Assembly: GCA_049975505.1 (NCBI GenBank)
Contig: JBNGCY010000035.1
Coordinates: 1-24,858, forward strand
Direction of reading: 5' to 3'
Origin: JAIVHC01 sp049975505
GTDB lineage: Bacteria > Desulfobacterota > Desulfuromonadia > Desulfuromonadales > Desulfuromonadaceae
Length of the DNA stretch: 24,858 nucleotides
The position numbers and the translations under genes are program-made. The notes under the pieces were generated by a model that was given only the letters and a program-made list of their open reading frames with translations, did no database searches and was not told the origin of the DNA. Below, one piece after another: positions 15,963 to 24,232 of this stretch; positions within the stretch are counted from its first letter, which is position 1; each line of letters begins with the position of its first letter.

Positions 15963-17381
15963 ATGCTAAACACAGTCTTTTTGCCGGAACTGGCACTGAT
16001 GTTAATGGTCCTGGTTTTGTTCTTCATGACCTTGGGCAATTTTCGTACAGGGGTAGTCCAGGGGGTAACTCTGGTATTGTCAGCATTGACACTGGTAGCA
16101 GCAATTGCCAGTTATGGTGCCAACGGCATGTTGTTTTATGATGTATACCAGGTTGATGTGCTCTCACAGATGTTTAAGATTATCGTGCTGAGTGGTCTCT
16201 TTCTGGTGTATGCTCTGGGCCGCGGTATGATCGGCATCGAGTCAAAGTTGCATGCTGAATACAACATGTTTGTCGCTGTAAGTGCGCTCGGCCTTGTTTT
16301 CTTGAGCAGTTCAGTTGAATTGCTTACAATCCTGCTGAGTCTGGAAATATCTTCATACGCCCTGTATGTGATAATTCCTTTCAGACGTGGACAGGGTCGA
16401 TTGCCGGCTGAGGCCTGCATCAAATATATTATGTTTGGTGCAATTGCTACGGCACTGACACTATACGGAATGGGTTATATTTTCGGTCTGGCACACACAA
16501 CCTATCTTAGTGAAATTGCAGCGGCAATGCCTGCGCTGGTCGCCACACAGCCCCTTGCAGTAATTGCCATGGTATTGGTGCTTGTGTGCTTCATGTATAA
16601 GCTGGCTCTGTTTCCTATGCATTTCTGGACCCCGGATGTGTATCAGGGGGCAGCCAATGAAACTACAAGTATCATCGCTACACTGCCTAAGGTTGGTGCG
16701 GTTCTGCTGCTGCTGCGTCTGGTATCGGTTGCCGGGACGGATATCACCCAGTACACCTGGGTGCTGGCAACCTTTGCGGTGCTTTCTATGACGTTCGGCA
16801 ATTTGACTGCCCTGGTGCAGGATGATCTTAAGCGTCTGCTGGCCTATTCGAGTATAGCCCATGCCGGGTATGTGATGCTGGGCATCCTTACCGCGGATAT
16901 TCTTGGGATGGCGGCAGCGGTATTCTATATCATCGGCTATCTGCTTATGAACCTGGGGTGCTTTTATGTCATCTACAATATTGCGCCCGAAGGTGAAAAT
17001 GTCACCTTTGATGACCTTAAAGGGCTGTCGCGCCGCTCCCCTCTCCTGGCATTGACCCTCCTGGTTGCCGCATTCGGGATGGCGGGTATTCCCCCTACTA
17101 TCGGTTTTGTAGGGAAGTTTGTGGTGTTCACTGGAGCCATTGATAAAGGCTTTTACGCCTTGGTTATCATCGGGGTAATCAATGCCGCTATTGCAGCATT
17201 CTACTACCTGAAGATGGCTCGTGCCGCCTACTGTGGTGCCGATGATGAAAAGGATCCGATTCTGATGCCTGTCGGTGCTCAGGCCCTTGGGGTGTTTTTT
17301 ATCCTTGCCATTATTATGATCGGTGTTCTGCCCCAGGAGTTTATGGCCGCTGCCAGGGAAGCTGTAGCCCTCCTGCTGTAG
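15963..17381 (+). CDS. nuoN: complex I subunit N
   Basis: The third classical antiporter-like subunit, normally next to NuoK, 472 residues, about 14 helices. N-type signatures: Glu128 in LLSLEISSYALYVI, Lys213 in FMYKLALFPMHFWTPDVYQG, Lys243 in TLPKVGAVLL and Lys385 in GFVGKFVVF. The loop PDVYQGAANETT is typical of NuoN rather than NuoL or NuoM. It is the last gene of the operon, 19 bp after nuoM and 20 bp before a strong terminator hairpin. Confidence 0.96.
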   Translation: MLNTVFLPELALMLMVLVLFFMTLGNFRTGVVQGVTLVLSALTLVAAIASYGANGMLFYDVYQVDVLSQMFKIIVLSGLFLVYALGRGMIGIESKLHAEYNMFVAVSALGLVFLSSSVELLTILLSLEISSYALYVIIPFRRGQGRLPAEACIKYIMFGAIATALTLYGMGYIFGLAHTTYLSEIAAAMPALVATQPLAVIAMVLVLVCFMYKLALFPMHFWTPDVYQGAANETTSIIATLPKVGAVLLLLRLVSVAGTDITQYTWVLATFAVLSMTFGNLTALVQDDLKRLLAYSSIAHAGYVMLGILTADILGMAAAVFYIIGYLLMNLGCFYVIYNIAPEGENVTFDDLKGLSRRSPLLALTLLVAAFGMAGIPPTIGFVGKFVVFTGAIDKGFYALVIIGVINAAIAAFYYLKMARAAYCGADDEKDPILMPVGAQALGVFFILAIIMIGVLPQEFMAAAREAVALLL

Positions 17382-17401
17382 AAGAGTAAATTAAATGCAT
17401 T

Positions 17402-17440
17402 AAAAAAGCCCGCTTGCGCATAGCGCTAGCGGGCTTTTTT
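17402..17440. terminator. bidirectional rho-independent terminator after nuoN
   Basis: A perfect 12-bp stem (17402-17413 with 17429-17440) with the arm AAAAAAGCCCGC and its complement ends in six T. The loop can itself pair through GCGC-ATA-GCGC. A-runs on one side and T-runs on the other allow it to end both nuoN on the plus strand and the convergent ilvC on the minus strand. Confidence 0.95.
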
Positions 17441-17462
17441 AATGCTGATTCTTTGCTGCCGA

Positions 17463-18944
17463 TCAGTCAGTCTGACTGATTGCCTGCATCCCGTGCATGG
17501 CGGCGCGAAGTTCTGCACCAACCTCTTCGATGAAATGGCCACGAATTGCGGCATTGATGCACACCAGGGTTTTGTTATCCACGCTGGCATCTTCGCACGT
17601 CATTCCCTTGCCAATCACATCTGTTCCCACTTCGGCCATGAAGTCCTGAAGCAGCGGAACACACGCATGGGCAAACAGGTAGCAGCCGTATTCGGCGGTA
17701 TCCGAGATAACCCGGTTCATTTCGTAGAGCTTCTTGCGTGCGATGGTGTTGGCAATCAGAGGGGTTTCGTGCAGGGACTCATAGTAAGCCGATTCCGGCT
17801 CGATCCCAACTTCAAGCATGGATTCGAAGGCAAGTTCGACCCCGGCCTTGACCATGGCCACCATGAGTATCCCTTTATCGAAGTACTCCTGCTCCCGGAT
17901 TTCGCCGCAGGCCTCGGTCTGCTCAAAAGCGGTCTGGCCGGTCTCCTCGCGCCAGCGCAGAAGATCTTTGTCGTCATTGGCCCAGTCCTGCATCATGGTT
18001 GCGGAAAATGTCCCGGTGATGATGTCGTCCATGTGTTTTTGAAACAGCGGGCGCATGATGTGTTTGAGCTCGTCAGCCAGGGCGTAGGCACAGATCTTGG
18101 CCGGATTGGAGAGGCGATCCATCATGTTGGTGATCCCCCCCTGTTTCAGGGCTTCGGTAATGGTTTCCCATCCGTACTGCACCAGTTTGGCCGCGTATCC
18201 GGGTTCAATTCCCTCTTCGACCATCTTGTCAAAACACAGCAGGGAGCCAGTCTGAAGCATGCCGCAAAGAATGGTCTGCTCCCCCATGAGGTCCGATTTG
18301 ACCTCGGCCACAAAAGAGGACTCCAGTACCCCTGCGCGATCCCCTCCCTGGGCGGAACACAGAGCCTTGGCCACTTCGAGGCCGTCACCCCTGGGATCGT
18401 TTTCGCGGTGTACCGCGATAAGAGTGGGAACGCCGAATCCGCGCTTGTACTCCGCGCGCACTTCAGAGCCCGGGCACTTGGGAGCCACCATGATAACGGT
18501 GAGATCCTTGCGGATCTGAGCACCTTCTTCCACAATATTGAATCCGTGGGCGTAGCTGAACACCGCTCCCTCCTTCATCAGGGGGACTACGGTATTCACC
18601 ACATCGCTGTGCTGCTTGTCCGGGGCGAGGTTCATCACAATATCGGCCTGGGGCAAAAGTTCTTCATAGCTGCCGACATGAAATCCGTTTTCTGTAGCGT
18701 TCTTGTACGACTGGCGTTGTTCCTCAATCGCCTCCCTGCGCAGGGTGTAGGATACATCCAGGCCGCTGTCACGCATGTTGAGGCCCTGATTGAGGCCCTG
18801 AGCTCCACAGCCGACAATGACGATCTTTTTGCCTTTTACATACTCGCATCCGTTGCTGAATTCATCCGCCTCCATAAAGCGACAGGTGCCGAGTTCTTCG
18901 AGCTGGCGCCGGAGAGGCAGGGTGTTGAAATAGTTCTGTCCCAT
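17463..18944 (-). CDS. ilvC: ketol-acid reductoisomerase, class II (long form)
   Basis: Converts acetolactate or acetohydroxybutyrate to the dihydroxy acid with NADPH and Mg2+, the second shared step of valine, leucine and isoleucine synthesis. The 493 residues and the duplicated knotted domain mark the class II form, and the sequence runs close to that of E. coli IlvC throughout. Visible: Rossmann motif GCGAQG (45-50), NADPH-contact Arg69, catalytic His133 in YAHGFN, Lys156, Asp218 and Glu222 in KSDLMGEQ, and Glu389 in YYESLHE. The ATG at 18944 is preferred over an in-frame TTG at 18950 because AAGGAG lies eight bases before it. No other ilv or leu genes are adjacent. Confidence 0.97.
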   Translation of the reverse strand: MGQNYFNTLPLRRQLEELGTCRFMEADEFSNGCEYVKGKKIVIVGCGAQGLNQGLNMRDSGLDVSYTLRREAIEEQRQSYKNATENGFHVGSYEELLPQADIVMNLAPDKQHSDVVNTVVPLMKEGAVFSYAHGFNIVEEGAQIRKDLTVIMVAPKCPGSEVRAEYKRGFGVPTLIAVHRENDPRGDGLEVAKALCSAQGGDRAGVLESSFVAEVKSDLMGEQTILCGMLQTGSLLCFDKMVEEGIEPGYAAKLVQYGWETITEALKQGGITNMMDRLSNPAKICAYALADELKHIMRPLFQKHMDDIITGTFSATMMQDWANDDKDLLRWREETGQTAFEQTEACGEIREQEYFDKGILMVAMVKAGVELAFESMLEVGIEPESAYYESLHETPLIANTIARKKLYEMNRVISDTAEYGCYLFAHACVPLLQDFMAEVGTDVIGKGMTCEDASVDNKTLVCINAAIRGHFIEEVGAELRAAMHGMQAISQTD

Positions 18945-18972
18945 TTGCAATACTCCTTTACATGGTTTGGAT

Positions 18973-19033
18973 ATCAGAATCTGATCGCGCGATCAGGGAT
19001 AAACCGGATGGAGCAGCCCTTCAGCCCGGGCTG
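18973..19033 (-). promoter_or_regulatory. cluster of palindromes in the ilvC leader (candidate operator)
   Basis: Upstream of the ilvC start there is a perfect 16-bp palindrome CTGATCGCGCGATCAG (18981-18996). It overlaps a second dyad ATCAGA-A-TCTGAT (18973-18985). A separate 12-bp palindrome CAGCCCGGGCTG lies at 19022-19033. These sit between a candidate promoter and the Shine-Dalgarno, so they could bind a repressor or fold in the mRNA. No peptide-type attenuator with runs of Ile, Val or Leu codons was seen. Confidence 0.45.
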
Positions 19034-19052
19034 GACTCACAGTTAAATTCTC

Positions 19053-19081
19053 ATCTTATCCCATAAGCCGATACAGGTAAA
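19053..19081 (-). promoter_or_regulatory. weak candidate sigma70 promoter for ilvC
   Basis: On the minus strand TTTACC (19076-19081) and TAAGAT (19053-19058) are 17 bp apart, each with four of six consensus matches. It is well placed, about 110 bp before the ilvC start and just past the end of the neighbouring DUF2062 gene, but is weak on sequence alone. Confidence 0.3.
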
Positions 19082-19128
19082 ACAGATAATCAGCAGTGCG
19101 GTGTCAGGAGCCTGAAACCGGGTAGGGG

Positions 19129-19596
19129 TTATCTCTTTTGAAATCTTCTCAGAATTACCACAAGGGTAAAGTACAGCGGGGGCAGGCAAATGCAGGCGAG
19201 AATAAACCAGAGCAGAAGCGCATACAGATTTGCTCTCCAGATCGCAGAAATGAGATCCAGGGAGGGAGTCTTGATGTGATTCAGGGTTGCGGCGTCAAGC
19301 GGTGCTGAATGCTCAAACACCACTGCACTGCAATGGAAAAAGGGCCAGAGCAGACCGAGGTGTACAGGGAAGAGAAGATAATTCACCCCTTGAATCAGAA
19401 GATGGTTAAGTCTCAGTGCCCATGCGACGAGAAAGCACAATACTGATGTGCCCCAGATCACAGGCATTACCCCCAGAAGCAACCCCAGTGCGAGGCCCAG
19501 AGCAGTGCGGCGCACGGACGTACCGGAATGAAAAGCATGGGTGACTACGCTTCTCCAATGGCGTGAAACTGAATTATATACGTTCACGTTTGACAT
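19129..19596 (-). CDS. DUF2062-type small membrane protein
   Basis: A 155-residue membrane protein. After a short soluble start, the RRTALGLALGLLLGVMPVIWG segment (29-49) is like the glycine-rich first helix of DUF2062 proteins, in which a small domain precedes a helix of the form 'lAlgfAiGvfiGflP'. Further hydrophobic segments lie around 50-62, 71-90 and 122-149. DUF2062 has no agreed function. It is often found near lipid or polysaccharide genes. The start is uncertain: ATG 19596 and GTG 19626 are both in frame, both inside the end of the upstream gene, and neither has a clear Shine-Dalgarno. Translation is probably coupled to the Lgt-like gene. Confidence 0.72.
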   Translation of the reverse strand: MSNVNVYNSVSRHWRSVVTHAFHSGTSVRRTALGLALGLLLGVMPVIWGTSVLCFLVAWALRLNHLLIQGVNYLLFPVHLGLLWPFFHCSAVVFEHSAPLDAATLNHIKTPSLDLISAIWRANLYALLLWFILACICLPPLYFTLVVILRRFQKR

Positions 19597-20641
19597 AAAA
19601 ACTGATGTTGCAGCCGGTAACTGCACTGCAACCGGTGTACAGGAACAGCAGAAGCCACATCATCTGGAGTGCAAGTAACAGCAGAGGGTTCCAGAATATA
19701 CTCAGGCCGTTTCCGATGTGAGGAAGAGGGTGCGCCTGGGCCTGGTTGAAGAAGTGCGCACATATTCCGGTGAGGGTAATGTAGATGACACTAATCAGCC
19801 CCATCCACTGATATGCACTGAATTTCTGTTCGCCGCGATAGTCTGCGCGCAATGTCTCGGATACTACGCGCCAGCCCTGGGTCGTGATGCCCGCCAGGAT
19901 AAACGCCGCAAGGAACTGGGCGTTTAGAAAAAGAGCCATGGCAGCAAGTGCGGTAATTACATACAGAACTGCAGTAATGGCCTGAACAGGTACCAGCGGC
20001 TGTCCTTCCAGGTGGCCGGCGTAAGATGCCTTTTTAGTCGCGCCTTTGAATACCAGGTTAATACGGGAGAACAGAGTTCTGAACAAGGGGGGATAGGTAT
20101 TAACGGGCTTGCCATAACAACATCCGAAACTGATGCAGGCGAGGCGACCGAAGCCTTCACCAAAGGCATATGCTATCCCCATAGCCGCCAGACATGGCAG
20201 CAGGGGGAGGGTGGATACATTGTGATTCCCAGTGGTTACACTGTTGATTCCCGTGATAATCCAGGGCGCTGCGATAATTCCGATAAATACCGCCCCGCCC
20301 ACAGTAAAGGTATGTGCTTTGCCCTCAACCCAGCGCGCTATCAGACTCGATGCCGGAATACATACCCCGAGCAGGCATAATGCCAGAGTGAGAAGCGGGT
20401 AAAGCGGCACATTGAGGGAACCGAGCAGAAAAATCAGGGCAGTAACCCCGAGCAGATAGGCATTGGCGCTTAAAAACCCGTAAAATGTAAGGTTTATTCC
20501 CTCCCAGTGGCCCTCATCAGAGCGGTGTACCGGAACACTTGCAAGCATCTGCCAGCGTTCGCGTGGAAGAAAGATAAATCCCCATCCCAGATATGCAGCA
20601 GAAAAAACAGAGAGGATAAAAATAAACGCCGATACGGACAT
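19574..20641 (-). CDS. Lgt-like (prolipoprotein diacylglyceryl transferase family) membrane protein
   Basis: A polytopic membrane protein of 355 residues. Core features of the Lgt fold appear in order: GEGFGRLACISFGCCYG (161-177), matching the GRxGNFxNGExYG signature of Lgt; LVPVQAITAVLYV (216-228), matching its HPSQLYE segment; and GWRVVSETLRADYRG (256-270), matching 'RFxxExxR'. Arg166, Glu262 and Arg265 are kept, but the signature Asn is Cys169, and several cysteines occur where Lgt has other residues. True Lgt moves diacylglycerol from phosphatidylglycerol to lipoprotein cysteines. This divergent version, in a phospholipid-gene operon, may act on another substrate. AGGAG lies seven bases before the ATG, 23 bp after the decarboxylase gene. 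Confidence 0.75.
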   Translation of the reverse strand: MSVSAFIFILSVFSAAYLGWGFIFLPRERWQMLASVPVHRSDEGHWEGINLTFYGFLSANAYLLGVTALIFLLGSLNVPLYPLLTLALCLLGVCIPASSLIARWVEGKAHTFTVGGAVFIGIIAAPWIITGINSVTTGNHNVSTLPLLPCLAAMGIAYAFGEGFGRLACISFGCCYGKPVNTYPPLFRTLFSRINLVFKGATKKASYAGHLEGQPLVPVQAITAVLYVITALAAMALFLNAQFLAAFILAGITTQGWRVVSETLRADYRGEQKFSAYQWMGLISVIYITLTGICAHFFNQAQAHPLPHIGNGLSIFWNPLLLLALQMMWLLLFLYTGCSAVTGCNISFYVKRERI

Positions 20642-20664
20642 AACGATCTCCTGGGTAAAAATGT

Positions 20665-21702
20665 TCAGCGCGCTGTGCCTATTGAGGAGCGAACCACGAC
20701 CTCGGTTTCAACCAGAGGAGCACCGAACCCGAGGCTGAAGCGGCTCATAACGTCGGCACGCTCCTGGTTGGCGAGGATGTCCGCACTGAAGCTGACGCGT
20801 CCGGGTTCAAAGAGCAACACTACCGTGCTGCTCCCGGGGCGGAAGAGACTCTTGGGCTGGCCGCGGTGCAGAAACATCCCCTTGTGCTGAGGCTCGACCG
20901 GGTCATATTCTGCGTGGATGGAGCAATAACACGGAAGCAGATCGCCGATCATCAGGGCTACGATTTCGATCATCCCCACCACGCCCATGCGGCTGCCACC
21001 CTCCACATCGGTGTCGATAATGGAGACCATACGCCTGTTTTTAGAGTAGGGGGTCACCTGTGTCACTACCGCGCCGGGGTTGCATGCATGATAGGCGCCG
21101 TCCACTGTATACTGATCCCGCAGGATTCCTGCTACCGGCACATGGTTGTAGTGATACTTGTCCGGCGTGAGGCGGAATAGCGCAAAATCCGCAGCCCTGA
21201 AACGCGAACACCAGGGGTTCTGTTCTCCGCCCAGCAGTTCGGGAAGATCAAAAAATTTGTTCTTCAGAAAGATAAGAGAAGATTCCGCCAGCGATCCGCA
21301 CAACATACGCGCATCCGCCGGGGCAGCAAGAATATGTGGATCGGGATCCATTTTGCGCCACTTGGCATACTTTATCCGGCGTTCAAAGATTTTGCGCGGA
21401 GTATTTAATTCCGCAGGTGGAACGGTGCATTCCTCCAGATTCACTCCGAGACGCTCCAGCCAGTTGCGGTGCTGCCGTGCGCGGTATTTCCCCCACAGGG
21501 GCAGGTCCAGATCGTAGTTGATAGTGCTCAGCCATGAACTGGCACGCGCCGAGGTCAGGACCCTGAAAAGGGCAGGGGCATATTCACGCCATGGGTGATA
21601 CATCCAGCGTACCAGGCGGTCGGCAAAAGGGTGCTCGGTGCATATCTGACGGCTAGCACGCGCGATATACTGGTGCTGCCCCCATATGTTCTGCTTCATC
21701 AT
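20665..21702 (-). CDS. psd: phosphatidylserine decarboxylase homologue
   Basis: Pyruvoyl enzyme that turns phosphatidylserine into phosphatidylethanolamine at the membrane. The 345-residue form shows the family elements: PADARM with the catalytic Asp at 130, DKYHYNHVPVAG (181-192) with the active-site His, IIDTDVEGG (228-236), MIEIVALMIGD (244-254), KGMFLHRGQPKS and, near the end, the self-cleavage site RPGSSTVVLLFEPG with the Gly290-Ser291 bond that yields the pyruvoyl group. The GSS cleavage motif and long N-terminal part resemble the larger (type II-like) branch more than the E. coli LGST type. The chosen ATG at 21702 has AGAGGA nine bases upstream; an ATG follows immediately at 21699. It overlaps the upstream 813-residue gene by 50 bp. 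Confidence 0.88.
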   Translation of the reverse strand: MMKQNIWGQHQYIARASRQICTEHPFADRLVRWMYHPWREYAPALFRVLTSARASSWLSTINYDLDLPLWGKYRARQHRNWLERLGVNLEECTVPPAELNTPRKIFERRIKYAKWRKMDPDPHILAAPADARMLCGSLAESSLIFLKNKFFDLPELLGGEQNPWCSRFRAADFALFRLTPDKYHYNHVPVAGILRDQYTVDGAYHACNPGAVVTQVTPYSKNRRMVSIIDTDVEGGSRMGVVGMIEIVALMIGDLLPCYCSIHAEYDPVEPQHKGMFLHRGQPKSLFRPGSSTVVLLFEPGRVSFSADILANQERADVMSRFSLGFGAPLVETEVVVRSSIGTAR

Positions 21703-24094
21703 TAATAGTTGTCCTCTGGTTACAGTTATCTGCATGCACGCTGGTCAACACCAGATTGATCATATTGAGCAGGTGCGTGCCTTCGAGGTGCTGATGTTTA
21801 AACTGCCGGGCATAATGGGTAAAACTCCGCCCGGGGGTATCACCTGCAGTGATGCGGTCGAGCCAGGGTCCATCAGCGCCGGCGCACAAGGTGTGCTGGA
21901 GTTTCTCCATTGTCGGCGTCAGGAGTTCTGCCGCTTCTTCTATATGGTTTGTGCGCAGGGTGGTGCGGTAGTAGCGCTCTGCAGCGGCGTTGAATTCGTG
22001 TGCCGGAATATCCAGGGCTCTGTTATGCCCGCATTGCTCGACAATGTTACGGGTAAGGCGTCCGGAGCTGGCATATTGCTCCGGGAATTCAATCCGATGC
22101 CACAGATCTTCAAGCATGGAGTCACAGTCCAGTTCTTCGATCAGATCGCGCCCGTCCTTCTGGATTATTTCCAGAAGTGCAAGGCAGTAATCCTTGACAT
22201 AAATGCGAATATATCCGGGATAACGCCTGCTGTTACGCATATTGCGGGTGTGGCGCATAATTTTGAGCAGCAGACGATTGCGTGTGTTGCGCCGGACATA
22301 GAATGTGGGGAGATCCAGGGCGCGGGCAAAAAATATCTGGCGCCGTTCACTTTCAGTCTGTGGATTGTCCGGAATGTGGCGGTGGGAAATACTCCCCTGC
22401 ACCATGTATTTAAACGACAGAGCGGTTATGAGCTGTTGCAGGGTGACGGCATTGGCCATATCGGTTTTAAATGATCCGAACAGGCTGTAGTACCGTCCTT
22501 CAAAACCGGTGAAGCCCATGTCGGAAAAACGCCGCATCTTTATGAACTGATACAGCGACATACGTGCATCAAATACCCCCATGGAGTCGAGATCTGCAGC
22601 CAGGCGATCCTGGTTGTCCCGGCTTCCGTCCAGCCCCGGACTCTCCGCTGTGCTCAGAAATCCGAGAGGATAATCCACCAGACGGAAGTCGGGGACCATA
22701 TCTCCACGCAGGCGACAGGTTTTACTCAGGACAGAGTCGAGCCATTCAGGTCCGAAGGGAGTTATGCTCCGCCCGCAGAATTTGAGATCCGCCTTTTTGC
22801 GCCAGCGCCGCCACAGCATACGCAGATGGGTGAAATCGAGTTCGTGGGGGAGAAAGCCCAGAGCCTTTTCCGGGTGAAAGTGTTCAAACCCGATCCGGTA
22901 GGGGGCTGCACTGTAGCTGCCGGCAAACAGGGGAAGGAAATGTTCCTGGATTTTGATGGACAGGTCTCCACACAACTTTTCAGTTGCGGGCGGGTAAATG
23001 GTGGAATTGCTGCGCCGTTGGGCGCTGAGGATTTTACTCCCCAGACTCACGTGTACCCCGTTATTCGCGAGGCTGATGTTCGACATATTGGGCAGCACTA
23101 CCAGATTTCGGGTTATGATTCCGGCTTCGCGCAGTTTTGCCACCGCATTAAGCTGGCTTCTGCTCAAAACCTGATGACACAGATTCATATATGCATGTTT
23201 TTCCTCGCCCCGATCCCAGCCGGATAAGCATGGACTCATGAACAGTTCGCGGTAAAATGCGTCAGGGATGAGTTCGTTGAGTTGCTTCTGACGCTGAGGC
23301 GGATGCGGAGCACAGTACACCAGCGCTTCCTGACCACTTTCGCGCAGACCGAAGCGCTCATTGGCGTAGGCGATCAGAAGCTGGGTTAAGAGATAGCGCT
23401 GCGCACTCTCTCGTGCCAGCGCCAGGCCCTGACCATTGGCGTGACATGGGGCGGTTACGTTAAAAGAGATGGTTTCGGGCGAGGTATTGTCGTTTAAAAA
23501 ATGCTTCTGCAGTCTCTGCGCCGTACGCTGGATGTCGGAAGGGATAAACTCCTGGATTCCCACCACATCTGCCATGGCCAGCTTGATAAGATAGCTTACG
23601 GGGACGCGCACACAGGTTTTACCCTCTATGGAAGTGAAGCGGAAGCGCGCCTGATCCCGGCGTGCAGGCGAGGCAGGATCCGCTTTGTCCGCCTTGAGAT
23701 CTTCCTGGAAAATCCGGCGCGCATACGGGCTCAGGCGCTGGAGTTCAAATCTCACCCAGCTGTTTTCCCACACCTGGCCTGAATTCTCATCCAGGAAGGC
23801 GCGCAGGCGTTCAATAAGGTGTTCAGGAGCTTCCCCGCTGGCAGTGCGTTTGACCAGATTGGCAAAAAAGCGCGATTGTTCAATAGCCAGGGGCAGATCA
23901 ACGTCGCTGCTCGCTCCCACCACGGCAGCCTGGAGTTCCGTTTCGCTTCCGGCGGTTACATCGTCTTCACCAAAGATATTTCCATGGGTTTGCGCTATAT
24001 GTCTGAGCGCGGATGTTCCTGTGAATACATCTGAGTCCGCATACTCCATGGAAAGAAAGTTGTTCTGTGCTGACGCTGTAGTACCTGAGCCCAT
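21653..24094 (-). CDS. 813-residue protein of unknown function, first gene of the psd operon
   Basis: I do not recognise this protein. It has no signal peptide and no clear membrane helix, so a cytoplasmic or membrane-surface location is likely. Segments that look conserved include VPVSYLIKLAMADVVG, PNMSNISLANNGVHVSLGSK, the His-rich YRIGFEHFHPEKALGFLP, and a basic stretch LWRRWRKKADLKFCGRS. The N-terminal roughly 60 residues are Ser/Thr/Asp-rich, and an Arg-rich patch (NTRNRLLLKIMRHTRNMRNSRR) lies in the C-terminal third. The ATG at 24094 is chosen over in-frame starts further upstream (24154, 24211) because GGGAGG lies four bases before it. Its 3' end overlaps the phosphatidylserine decarboxylase gene by 50 bp, so a role linked to phospholipids is inferred by context only. 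Confidence 0.8.
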   Translation of the reverse strand: MGSGTTASAQNNFLSMEYADSDVFTGTSALRHIAQTHGNIFGEDDVTAGSETELQAAVVGASSDVDLPLAIEQSRFFANLVKRTASGEAPEHLIERLRAFLDENSGQVWENSWVRFELQRLSPYARRIFQEDLKADKADPASPARRDQARFRFTSIEGKTCVRVPVSYLIKLAMADVVGIQEFIPSDIQRTAQRLQKHFLNDNTSPETISFNVTAPCHANGQGLALARESAQRYLLTQLLIAYANERFGLRESGQEALVYCAPHPPQRQKQLNELIPDAFYRELFMSPCLSGWDRGEEKHAYMNLCHQVLSRSQLNAVAKLREAGIITRNLVVLPNMSNISLANNGVHVSLGSKILSAQRRSNSTIYPPATEKLCGDLSIKIQEHFLPLFAGSYSAAPYRIGFEHFHPEKALGFLPHELDFTHLRMLWRRWRKKADLKFCGRSITPFGPEWLDSVLSKTCRLRGDMVPDFRLVDYPLGFLSTAESPGLDGSRDNQDRLAADLDSMGVFDARMSLYQFIKMRRFSDMGFTGFEGRYYSLFGSFKTDMANAVTLQQLITALSFKYMVQGSISHRHIPDNPQTESERRQIFFARALDLPTFYVRRNTRNRLLLKIMRHTRNMRNSRRYPGYIRIYVKDYCLALLEIIQKDGRDLIEELDCDSMLEDLWHRIEFPEQYASSGRLTRNIVEQCGHNRALDIPAHEFNAAAERYYRTTLRTNHIEEAAELLTPTMEKLQHTLCAGADGPWLDRITAGDTPGRSFTHYARQFKHQHLEGTHLLNMINLVLTSVHADNCNQRTTINDEAEHMGAAPVYRAC

Positions 24095-24098
24095 AAAG

Positions 24099-24104
24099 CC
24101 TCCC
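24099..24104 (-). promoter_or_regulatory. strong Shine-Dalgarno that fixes the start of the 813-residue gene
   Basis: GGGAGG on the minus strand lies four bases before the ATG at 24094, while the longer in-frame starts at 24154 and 24211 have no such site. Confidence 0.7.
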
Positions 24105-24232
24105 GCCTTTGCTTGTATAATCCTTTGATAGCGGGCAGAATAGGCTTGTTTCATTGAACGCAGGTATGAAATCTGTAATGATAACGTTAGCGCCCGATCC
24201 GGGTGGAACAATTAAAAAACGCGGAGGATATT

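Noticed and set aside
17442..19046. 534-residue plus-strand ORF opposite ilvC
   Set aside because: It covers the whole of ilvC in antisense and begins within the terminator region; ilvC is unmistakable by motif and length, so the plus-strand ORF is a shadow.
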